DNA of 64,000 nucleotides from Candidatus Fermentibacter sp. (GTDB taxonomy: Bacteria; Fermentibacterota; Fermentibacteria; Fermentibacterales; Fermentibacteraceae), in assembly GCA_030373045.1 (NCBI GenBank), contig JAUCPW010000044.1:21173-85172 (forward strand), read 5' to 3'. Under the pieces are notes generated by a model. It was not told where the DNA came from and did no database searches. It worked only from the letters and a program-made list of their open reading frames with translations. Of this stretch, positions 32,207-39,517 are shown piece by piece. The translations under genes and the position numbers were made by a program. How positions within the stretch are numbered: the stretch's first letter is position 1; each line of letters starts with the position of its first letter.

Positions 32207-33326
32207 ACGCCCTCCTGATCTCGGGCCATGAGGTGACGAGTTCGTACATGCCGATTCCGTACTGGTCGGCGAAGACCACCGTGATGGGCGGTGTGAAGTA
32301 GGTCCAGACCTGGTAGGGAGTGTCGGCGGTTTCGAACGGCATGTCCTCCAGGATGTCGGGCTCTCCGAGAAGGGCGTAGACCAGACCCATGTCCGTCTCT
32401 ATGCCCGGGGTGGCCGACCTGGAGAAGCGTTCCATTATCGTATCGAGTCTCTCGAGATACAGTTCCCGGTACTCGTTCCGCTCCGTCATCGGGGTGGGGT
32501 CGAGCGCCTTCCAGAACTCCGACATGACGGCCATCCTGCCGGCTTCAGAATCCACATCCTCGATCTCGTCGAGGAGGGATGGGTCGGCGATCGGCCTCAC
32601 CAGGTCGGCTGTCATGGAGGCGTTCCTCCCCCAGATGTCCCAGTCCTCCTCGACTCCGAGCAGAAGGGCCGACGATGTCTGGACCGTGGAGTCCAGGAGC
32701 GCCGCCACGATGAGCTCGTAGTCACCGGAATGGACGGACTGCAGCGGGATCGTGGCGGTGAAGACGCCGCCGGAATCCCGGAGCCATCCCTCCTGCAGGG
32801 TTTCTCCGGAGAGATATCTCAGGGCGTACGCCGCGGTGACCGGGACGTCCGGTTCCGATCCGGCAGGAGGGAAGGCTTGCCATGCGATGTCGACCGAGCC
32901 TGCGATGCGCTCGCGCCCGCCGGTCAGCCGTATCATCGAGGAGGACCAGCTCTCCGCCGTTCTCACCGGGACGTCCAGGGTCGCCTCGCGCATCGTGACG
33001 CGACCCGATTCGAGGTCGCGGACCATGAGCGACAGGCGGTATCCACCGGACTCGACATCCTCGAGGACGAGCTCCTGGATGAACGGGAGATCGGACCGGA
33101 CCACCGTGCCCCCGCTCCTGGCGAAGCCCTCACCGTCACCCTCGAGGGTCGCTACCGTCTCGAAGGTGGCGGTTTCCGGCCCTTCACCGAAGACGAAGAC
33201 GAGATCCCCCTCCTCGAGCAGGGCGCTGACCCTGATCGAGCCGGGCTCCGAGGCCGTGGCGGGCTCTACCGTCCAGCCGAGCTGGAGGCCGGTTGCCGCG
33301 AGGAGGATGAGTGCCGGTACAGTCAT
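32193..33326 (-). CDS. Second GWxTD-like exported protein
   Basis: 377 aa from the ATG at 33326. The signal peptide is followed by a beta-rich region and then a helical stretch (about residues 240-300). A divergent GWxTD domain ends the protein: T-P-G-I-E-T-D-M-G-L-V-Y-A-L-L-G-E-P-D-I-L, then P-Y-Q-V-W-T-Y-F and V-V-F-A-D. The Trp of the motif is Ile here. It shares the C-terminal plan with the next gene but little sequence, so they are old paralogues. Confidence 0.82.
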   Translation of the reverse strand: MTVPALILLAATGLQLGWTVEPATASEPGSIRVSALLEEGDLVFVFGEGPETATFETVATLEGDGEGFARSGGTVVRSDLPFIQELVLEDVESGGYRLSLMVRDLESGRVTMREATLDVPVRTAESWSSSMIRLTGGRERIAGSVDIAWQAFPPAGSEPDVPVTAAYALRYLSGETLQEGWLRDSGGVFTATIPLQSVHSGDYELIVAALLDSTVQTSSALLLGVEEDWDIWGRNASMTADLVRPIADPSLLDEIEDVDSEAGRMAVMSEFWKALDPTPMTERNEYRELYLERLDTIMERFSRSATPGIETDMGLVYALLGEPDILEDMPFETADTPYQVWTYFTPPITVVFADQYGIGMYELVTSWPEIRRAYERI

Positions 33327-33343
33327 CTCAGGACCTTCCGCCC

Positions 33344-33380
33344 TGCGGGGCCGGGAGGGGCGCACCCCCCCCGGCCCGCA
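33344..33380 (-). terminator. GC-rich hairpin after the PorV-like gene
   Basis: TGCGGGGCCGGG pairs with CCCGGCCCGCA (11 bp, one bulged G), with a further GGGG/CCCC pairing inside. It is 6 nt past the minus-strand stop at 33387 and just before the second GWxTD start. It may lower read-through into the GWxTD genes. Confidence 0.5.
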
Positions 33381-33386
33381 CAGGTT

Positions 33387-34367
33387 CTAGAACTCGAACC
33401 CCAGGCTGGCCCTGTGCACCATGTCCAGCCTGTTGAAGTCGGCATATGCGTAGTCGAGGGCTATCGTCTGCCCGCCGACGGGGATGCGGAATCCCGCACC
33501 GGCCGTGAGCCCCTCCTCGTCCGTATTGACCCTGTAGCCGCCACGGATCGCGACCATGCCGTTGTACCAGTATTCCCCTCCGATGCCCACCTGCTCGACG
33601 TTGTCGTTGGGATGGATCCCGTCGACGGCGATCGTCATGAAGTGGGGACCCTCGTCGATGACGTCCATCGCGAGGCCCAGCTTGAAGGTCATGGGCAGGG
33701 AGTACGCGGTGTAGGAGGACAGCGAGTCAGCCCCGCTGTAGTAGTCGTCGAAATCACCATCCGGCGTGAGCTCGCCGCCGAAGTGCTGGATCGTCATGCC
33801 GATGCGCAGCGAGCGGAAGCCCGTGTTGTACAGCGTCCCGAGGTCGACGGCGACTCCGGAGGCGCCTATGTCGTCCCACCCTTCGTGGACGTACTTGAAC
33901 GTCACACCCGTGCTGAACCTGTCGGTCAGCATCCTGGAATAGGTCAGCCCGACGACCATGTCGCTGCAGGTGAAGGTCTCACCGGTGCCCTGGGGCTGCT
34001 CGATGGTCGTCTCGTCCATGTCGCCGGAGCTGAGGAGCCCGAACTGGAGGGCGAAGGTGCCGATCATCGGGAATTCCCGCGTCACCACGCCCGCCTCGTA
34101 CCGGACATCCTCGAACCACTCGGTGTGGGTAAGCTGGACCTGCGTGCCGGGCACGCGTACCAGACATGCCGGGTTCCACCAGGCTGCGCTCGCATCGTCC
34201 GCCGTGGCTACGAAGGCTCCACCCATCGCGGCGCCCCTGGTGCCCAGCCCCAGCTTGAGGAACTGGGCGCCGGCAGTGCCGACCTTGGCGAAGCTGGCGT
34301 CTGCCACCGCCGGGAAGAGCAGGAGGACGGCAGCCGCTGCAACCAGGATTCTTCCTGTCAGTTTCAT
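33387..34367 (-). CDS. PorV/PorQ-family outer-membrane barrel protein
   Basis: 326 aa. A signal peptide is followed by the typical front of this family: V-G-T-A-G-A-Q-F-L-K-L-G-L-G-T-R-G-A-A-M-G-G-A-F-V-A, listed residue by residue, then A-W-W-N-P-A. Alternating hydrophobic strands follow and the end is F-E-F, as in outer-membrane barrels. In Bacteroidetes PorV carries type IX secretion substrates to the attachment complex. The gene lies directly after a tail-bearing secreted protein (13 nt), which fits that role, but no other type IX component is in this window. Confidence 0.87.
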   Translation of the reverse strand: MKLTGRILVAAAAVLLLFPAVADASFAKVGTAGAQFLKLGLGTRGAAMGGAFVATADDASAAWWNPACLVRVPGTQVQLTHTEWFEDVRYEAGVVTREFPMIGTFALQFGLLSSGDMDETTIEQPQGTGETFTCSDMVVGLTYSRMLTDRFSTGVTFKYVHEGWDDIGASGVAVDLGTLYNTGFRSLRIGMTIQHFGGELTPDGDFDDYYSGADSLSSYTAYSLPMTFKLGLAMDVIDEGPHFMTIAVDGIHPNDNVEQVGIGGEYWYNGMVAIRGGYRVNTDEEGLTAGAGFRIPVGGQTIALDYAYADFNRLDMVHRASLGFEF

Positions 34368-34380
34368 TGCCCCCTCCTCC

Positions 34381-36615
34381 CTACTTTATGATGGCGAACT
34401 TGCCGATTACGTAGTCGTCCTCTGTCTCTATCCTGTAGAAGTAGAGACCGGAGACGACCTCCTGATCATTGCGGCTGATGAGGTCCCAGAACTCCGTTCC
34501 CTCGTCGCCGCCCCAGCCGCGGTGCTCGAGCGTGATGACATGGTCTCCGCCGAGCGTGTAGATGTAGATGTCGCACATGGCCGGGAGATTCACGAAGGCG
34601 ATCTTGTCGAAGTAGGTCTGCTCCCATGCCGCGGATCCGCGGTACGGGTTGGGGACCACCGTGACGAGATCCTTCCAGTCGGCCGAGGAGTACCAGTAGG
34701 GCACCACTGAGAGGGGCGTGCCCTCGATGGTCTGCTTGTAGTTGGACTTGGTGCTCTCGACACCGGTTTCGGCGTCGAAGCTGCATACGACGTAGTAGTA
34801 GGGGAATCCGTTGACGACCGTGCTGTCGTCGTAGGAGTAGGTGCCGGTTCCCGCTATCTCGTCGATGAGCTCCCAGCCGGACGGATTGAACGTTGCCCTG
34901 TAGATGCGGTAGCCGCCGAACGGCGTGTAGGTCTCGGCGTTGGCGCCCCACTCCAGGTGGACGTTGCCGTTCTGGGCCTCGTAGAAGAGGACGGGGGTCG
35001 GCGGGAGCTTAGGCACTCCCCATCCGCCATCGCGGTAGTACGCGTCGAGCAGGGCATCAGCGTCCCTGCGGAGGCCGTCCAGGCCCAGGCCGACTATCCA
35101 GCCGCCCACCATGAACAGGCTGTCGCCGTCGGCGAGCGTGGTCGGGCCCATCGTCAGCAGGAACCTGTAGTCGAAGGTCGGATAGCCCTGCGCGATCGGG
35201 TTGTCGTCGACTATCGGCCAGGGGCCCTGGTTAGTGGTCGAGATGGCCTCGGGCGCGTTGGGGTTGCCGACCCAGTCTTCGAGGAAGGTCGGTCCGCTGA
35301 ACTGGCCGCTGGCGTCGGGATTGGCGCCCCACTGCATGTTGTAGCGCTCGGGATCGCTGCCCGGGTCGCTCTCCCAGTTCCACCAGGTGTGGGACAGGGG
35401 GATCGGGTAGCCGTACACGTCGATCGGGCGCTCGATGGTGCCGTCGCTGTGCCTCACCCAGTAGTCGAGCAGGCGCCAGCCGATGAACCCGTTGCAGGGC
35501 GGGATGACGTCGGGCTCGCCCGAGTCATCGATCGAGGACGCCGCGAGGTCGCTGTCCCAGATGTAGGACATGTTGCGCGGGACGACCAGGTAGGTCGTGT
35601 CGCCGACGACGTGGTTCCAGTGGTTCTCGGGCATTCCCAGAGCGAAGAGATCCAGGCCCGTGTTGGGATCGACGGTGTAGACGGTGTCGCCGGAGACGTT
35701 GTCCACCTTCGCCAGGATGGTGAAGTGGTCGCTGACGCCGTTCCCGTCTACGTCGGCGTCGACTATGCCGTCGGAGCCGAGATAGTTGTAGTAGTAGAAG
35801 ATGTTGTCTTCCGGATTATCGTACGAGGCATCCGGGTTCTGCTGGTACGTGTAGGCGTCGGCCTCGGAACCGGGGGTCCCGTTGTCGAACACGTACTCGA
35901 ACGTGGCCTCGGGGTCGTTGCACCAGATGACGTGGCCGTCGTAGAAGACCATGTCGTCGAGGTGGCAGTCGGAGACATCGGCATCGGCGATGTCGCAGTC
36001 ACCCTTGATCGCCAGGGTGAGGGCCTCCAGCGGGACGCCGGGGTTCCCGTGGGAGCTCTCGTGGGTGGCCACGAAGTAGTTTGCTATGAAGTTGTTGAAG
36101 CCCGGGGTGCCCCAGGAGTAGTTCTCTTCATAGATCTTGAGGCCGTAGGGATCGTCGTTGTAGGGGCCCCAGTCGTCATAGCCGTAGTGGCTCTCTTCGA
36201 GCGCGGTCGGGCCCGGGGAGAGCTTGACCAGCGGGAAGCCCTCGCTGGGCCAGAACTCCCAGCCCGTGGAGTAGTCCGTGACGCTCGCCCACTTGGCGAG
36301 TGAATCGCCGTGCACCGTCACGGGGCCGTAGCATGCGCTCCAGAACTCGCCGTCCCAGAGGTAGCTGTTGCCCTCGCCGCCCGGCCATTCGCAGGACGGG
36401 TAGACCGACCAGGGATCGCCGAACAGGCCGATGTTCAGGAACGCACTCCAGTTGTTGTTGAGGTTGTGCAGAACCCAGACCGCGGACGGGCGAGCGTCGG
36501 TCCCCTCGGGCAGCGTCATCTGCCTCATGCTCCTGGCCCCCGCCGCGCCGGTCATGACGACCAGCAAAAGGGTCGCCAGGATCAGGAAACCGGGTCTCAG
36601 GCTGGATCTTCTCAT
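34381..36615 (-). CDS. Large secreted protein with T9SS-like C-terminal tail
   Basis: 744 aa from the ATG at 36615, with AGGAGGGT directly upstream (a GTG four codons earlier is weaker). The signal peptide is R-R-S-S-L-R-P-G-F followed by a long hydrophobic core. The main body is acidic, aromatic-rich and unassigned. A fibronectin-like stretch (about 600-690, N-V-H-L-E-W-G) precedes the C-terminal tail with V-V-P-N-P-Y-R-G and Y-I-Y-T-L-G-G, ending in F-Y-R-I-E-T-E-D-D and a last strand. Such tails sort proteins to the surface. Function is unknown; it is likely an abundant surface protein. Confidence 0.85.
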   Translation of the reverse strand: MRRSSLRPGFLILATLLLVVMTGAAGARSMRQMTLPEGTDARPSAVWVLHNLNNNWSAFLNIGLFGDPWSVYPSCEWPGGEGNSYLWDGEFWSACYGPVTVHGDSLAKWASVTDYSTGWEFWPSEGFPLVKLSPGPTALEESHYGYDDWGPYNDDPYGLKIYEENYSWGTPGFNNFIANYFVATHESSHGNPGVPLEALTLAIKGDCDIADADVSDCHLDDMVFYDGHVIWCNDPEATFEYVFDNGTPGSEADAYTYQQNPDASYDNPEDNIFYYYNYLGSDGIVDADVDGNGVSDHFTILAKVDNVSGDTVYTVDPNTGLDLFALGMPENHWNHVVGDTTYLVVPRNMSYIWDSDLAASSIDDSGEPDVIPPCNGFIGWRLLDYWVRHSDGTIERPIDVYGYPIPLSHTWWNWESDPGSDPERYNMQWGANPDASGQFSGPTFLEDWVGNPNAPEAISTTNQGPWPIVDDNPIAQGYPTFDYRFLLTMGPTTLADGDSLFMVGGWIVGLGLDGLRRDADALLDAYYRDGGWGVPKLPPTPVLFYEAQNGNVHLEWGANAETYTPFGGYRIYRATFNPSGWELIDEIAGTGTYSYDDSTVVNGFPYYYVVCSFDAETGVESTKSNYKQTIEGTPLSVVPYWYSSADWKDLVTVVPNPYRGSAAWEQTYFDKIAFVNLPAMCDIYIYTLGGDHVITLEHRGWGGDEGTEFWDLISRNDQEVVSGLYFYRIETEDDYVIGKFAIIK

Positions 36616-36648
36616 ACCCTCCTTCACCTCCGATTCGTAAGCTTGGTC

Positions 36649-36680
36649 TCCGGGCCGGCCGATTCACGGCCTGGCCCGGA
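36649..36680 (-). terminator. Terminator after the tonB gene
   Basis: Outer arms TCCGGGCC / GGCCCGGA enclose a second pairing GGCC / GGCC, with one bulged T, giving a 12-bp stem and a 7-nt loop. It is 32 nt past the tonB stop at 36713 and separates the receptor-motor operon from the surface proteins. Confidence 0.55.
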
Positions 36681-36712
36681 AGTGTGAGAGAGTTCCTTCC
36701 CCATTGCTGTTC

Positions 36713-37390
36713 TCATGTCGTCAGGGTGAACCGGTAAGTGAGCGTGGTCCACACTCCCACCGGTATCCCGTTGTTCGACGCCGGTACCCAGCGGGTGCGG
36801 GGCGCCGCAGAGAGCGCCGCCTGGTCGAGGGATTCGACCCCGCTCGAGTTGTAGAGCTGCACGTCGCCCACAGTGCCGTCCGTCTTCACGTAGACCCAGA
36901 GCACGACGTTGCCTTCCACGCCGGCCATCCTGGCCATTTCGGGGTACTCGGGCGCAGGCTGGAACGTGCAGGAAGGGAACACCTCCGCGGGCATGAACCT
37001 GGGGGGACCCATCTCGGTGCCACCGTCGCCGGGGCCGATGTCCTCTATGGTCTGGGACACCGTCGTGACGCTGGAGAGGCCTATCGTGTCGGTGCTGAGG
37101 GAGATGGTGACATCGGTCTGGAGCTCCTGGATCATCTGCTCCGCGGCCTGCTGCATCTCCTCCTGCTGCTGCTGGACCTCCTCCTGCTGCTCCTCGACCT
37201 GCTCGTCGAAGGCTATGTCGGCCTCGACTGCCTCCATCTCGGTGTCGGTCGTGCGGGTGCTGATGCGCCCCATCTCGCTCCTCGGGATGACCTCGAGGAG
37301 CAGGATCATGCTGGCGATTGCGCCCGCGATCGCCCAGTCGTACAGGAGGGCCGAGCGCTCCTGGAACTCGCTGTTCGCATGGGTGCTCAT
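36713..37390 (-). CDS. tonB: TonB-family energy transducer
   Basis: 225 aa. A short cytoplasmic N-terminus and one membrane helix (residues 17-35) precede a Glu/Gln-rich stretch (about 55-90) that replaces the usual Pro-rich spacer. The TonB C-terminal domain (about 145-225) has Y-P-E-M-A-R-M-A-G-V-E-G-N-V-V-L and V-Y-V-K-T-D-G-T-V. It passes proton-motive energy to the receptor. It lies 12 nt after exbD in the same run. Confidence 0.92.
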   Translation of the reverse strand: MSTHANSEFQERSALLYDWAIAGAIASMILLLEVIPRSEMGRISTRTTDTEMEAVEADIAFDEQVEEQQEEVQQQQEEMQQAAEQMIQELQTDVTISLSTDTIGLSSVTTVSQTIEDIGPGDGGTEMGPPRFMPAEVFPSCTFQPAPEYPEMARMAGVEGNVVLWVYVKTDGTVGDVQLYNSSGVESLDQAALSAAPRTRWVPASNNGIPVGVWTTLTYRFTLTT

Positions 37391-37402
37391 GCTCCACCCC
37401 CC

Positions 37403-37861
37403 TCAGTAGGAATGCTCTACCGCGTTGAACATCACGCTGTAGAGCTCTTCGTAGCGCAAAGCGTTGAACAGTTCGACCATGTCCCCCATGGGGACCCTCT
37501 GGTCGACGTTGAACACTATCACGTCGACGGACTTGTTCTGCTCGCGCCAGAGCCGCTCGCTGAGAGTCCGCAGCTGCTGGGGAACGTCGCTCACGGGCAT
37601 GTCGAAGTCGCCGATGCGGGCCACCAGCTCGCTCGACGGGTCGCCCGGCGTGACCTGCTTGATCCACACCTTGATCGAGAGCGACTGCTTGCCTATCTCC
37701 GTCATGACCTCGGGATGGGCCTGCGGGAACCTTATGCTCATCCCGCCCTCCTCCTTGAAGAGGGTCGTGCTCATGAAGAAGATGATGAGAATGAAGACGA
37801 GGTCCGCCGAGGATCCGGTGTAGACCTTCGCCGCAGCTCTGATCCTACGCTGTATCAGCAT
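37403..37861 (-). CDS. exbD: ExbD/TolR-family protein, short form
   Basis: 152 aa. One N-terminal membrane helix holds the essential Asp (S-S-A-D-L-V-F-I-L-I-I-F-F), followed by a periplasmic alpha/beta domain ending in V-D-Q-R-V-P-M and an F-N-A-L helix. It belongs to the ExbB-ExbD proton channel. The ATG overlaps the stop of the other exbD by 1 nt (TGATG). Confidence 0.93.
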   Translation of the reverse strand: MLIQRRIRAAAKVYTGSSADLVFILIIFFMSTTLFKEEGGMSIRFPQAHPEVMTEIGKQSLSIKVWIKQVTPGDPSSELVARIGDFDMPVSDVPQQLRTLSERLWREQNKSVDVIVFNVDQRVPMGDMVELFNALRYEELYSVMFNAVEHSY

Positions 37862-38610
37862 CAGGCCCCACCCCCCGTCCTCTCCTGGATCGTTATACCG
37901 GTACGGCTGACGCCGTTGCGCCTGAGCATGTCGAGCGCCTGGACCATTCCGTTGTAGTCGCAGTCGGGGAAGAACTTGAGGATGACGACGAGTTCGCTCT
38001 CCCTCACGACCGTAGCTATCTCGCCCTGTACGGCGTCGGCCAGGACGAGGGTGTCGCCGAACGCCACCTGCCCGAACAGGGGATCGTCGTCGACGGCTAT
38101 CTCGCCGCCGAGCAGGATCCGCATGAGGCCGGGCTTCACCTGGGGAACCAGGTTCTCGCCCTCGACTGCCCGCTCGAGGCTCGAGTACGTGTTCTCGGGC
38201 AGGTCCATCGCCACGAGCACGTTGGTGAGCAGCCTCGAACGGGTGGCGGAGAGCGCCTCGACCCTGTCGCTCGCCAGCGACCGTATACCGGACACCAGCG
38301 AGTCGGACTCGAGGCTCACGTCCTCGCCCGCCCTGGCCCTCTGGAGCGGACCCCCCGGAGGAGCCTGGTCGATGAGTGCGACATACTCGTTCAGGCCCCA
38401 CTGCTTGACCGTCATCATGAGGCGGTTGGCCTCGTCGATGATGACTTCCTGCGTCTGCTCGTCGGGCTTCTTGGGCAGCCTGTAGGAGATGCCCTTCTGG
38501 ACCTCGAACGTCGTCGTGACGAGGAAGAAGATCAGCAGCAGGAAGCCGATGTCGGCCATCGATGCTTCCGGGATGTCCGCGCTTGCTGTCGGTTTCTTGA
38601 GGAGTCGCAT
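37861..38610 (-). CDS. exbD: ExbD/TolR-family protein, long form
   Basis: 249 aa, about 100 residues longer than usual. The helix with the proton-binding Asp is S-M-A-D-I-G-F-L-L-L-I-F-F. The extra length is an acidic insertion in the periplasmic part (about residues 75-180) before the normal C-terminal fold (V-I-L-K-F-F-P-D-C-D-Y). Two unequal ExbDs beside one ExbB and TonB are common in FCB bacteria, but the size of this insert is notable. Confidence 0.9.
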   Translation of the reverse strand: MRLLKKPTASADIPEASMADIGFLLLIFFLVTTTFEVQKGISYRLPKKPDEQTQEVIIDEANRLMMTVKQWGLNEYVALIDQAPPGGPLQRARAGEDVSLESDSLVSGIRSLASDRVEALSATRSRLLTNVLVAMDLPENTYSSLERAVEGENLVPQVKPGLMRILLGGEIAVDDDPLFGQVAFGDTLVLADAVQGEIATVVRESELVVILKFFPDCDYNGMVQALDMLRRNGVSRTGITIQERTGGGA

Positions 38611-38621
38611 CCGATCCCCTT

Positions 38622-39443
38622 CTAGAGCTTCTTGAGCAGTTCCATGTCGGAGAGTGTATCGATCAGGAAGCTGCTCGCCTCCTCCATGTCGATGACGTAC
38701 CTGCCGATGATCGAGATGTACCAGTTATAGGCGAGCTGCACGGGGATGGCGATCATGAGGCCGGCAGCCGTGGTGATGAGGGCCTCCTGGATACCGCTCG
38801 CGACCAGGCTGGCCTCGACGTTCTTCGCCGCGGCGATGGCGCCGAAGGCGTTGATCATGCCCGAGACGGTGCCGAGGAAGCCGAGCATCGGGGCCACGAC
38901 GACCACGGAGGCCATGACGATGAGCCCCTTCTCGAGGAAGGACATCTCTACCTGGGCGGCGGTCTCGATACCCTTCTCCACTGCCTCGAGGCCCTTGTCA
39001 CGCCTGACGAGGCCGGCGCGGAGGATGGATGCAACAGGACCGCGGGTGCGGTCACAGAGATCTTCGGCGCCCTTGTGGTCGCCCTTGCGGATGTACCCGC
39101 CGAGCTGGTCGAGGAAGGTGCCCTGGTTGATCTTGCACTTGCGCAGGACGATGTACCTCTCGATGCCGATCGCTACACCGATGATGGCGCTGAGGAGCAG
39201 CGGCCACATGAATATGCCGCCGGCGATGAACAGGTCCTTCAGGTCCATCGCGGCGTTCTGGGGCCTCTCGATGTCCTCGCCTGCGGGAACGGCCGCGGAG
39301 TCGGCGGGCGGGGTCACCGGCTCGACGACCGGCTCGGCGATCTGGGTGGTGGTGTCGACGGGGGCCGGAGCGGTCGTATCGGCGGGTGCCTGCGCCCAGG
39401 AAGCAGCAGCCAGCATGAGGACTGCCAAGAGAATGTTACGCAT
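38622..39443 (-). CDS. exbB: ExbB/TolQ-family proton channel protein with signal peptide
   Basis: 273 aa from the ATG at 39443, with AAGGAG upstream. A cleavable signal peptide and a Pro/Thr/Ala-rich linker (residues 20-65) precede the three helices of ExbB. The helical hairpin carries A-P-M-L-G-F-L-G-T-V-S-G-M-I and I-Q-E-A-L-I-T-T-A-A-G-L, the family signatures. It forms the pentameric channel around ExbD. Confidence 0.93.
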   Translation of the reverse strand: MRNILLAVLMLAAASWAQAPADTTAPAPVDTTTQIAEPVVEPVTPPADSAAVPAGEDIERPQNAAMDLKDLFIAGGIFMWPLLLSAIIGVAIGIERYIVLRKCKINQGTFLDQLGGYIRKGDHKGAEDLCDRTRGPVASILRAGLVRRDKGLEAVEKGIETAAQVEMSFLEKGLIVMASVVVVAPMLGFLGTVSGMINAFGAIAAAKNVEASLVASGIQEALITTAAGLMIAIPVQLAYNWYISIIGRYVIDMEEASSFLIDTLSDMELLKKL

Positions 39444-39470
39444 GAGGGACAACTCCTTGTGACTCGGTGG

Positions 39471-39496
39471 GGGGCGGTCCCCCTCGGGACCGCCCC
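39471..39496 (-). terminator. Hairpin between the receptor gene and exbB
   Basis: Perfect 11-bp stem GGGGCGGTCCC / GGGACCGCCCC with loop CCTC, in the 74-nt gap after the receptor stop. It would stop part of the transcripts, giving more receptor than motor proteins. Confidence 0.65.
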
Positions 39497-39517
39497 TGTG
39501 GTTCCCTGGTTACTCTC

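Noticed and set aside
36713..39443. Assigning the motor genes to Tol-Pal or a gliding motor
   Set aside because: They directly follow a TonB-dependent receptor and include a TonB C-terminal domain; no Pal or GldL/M features are seen.
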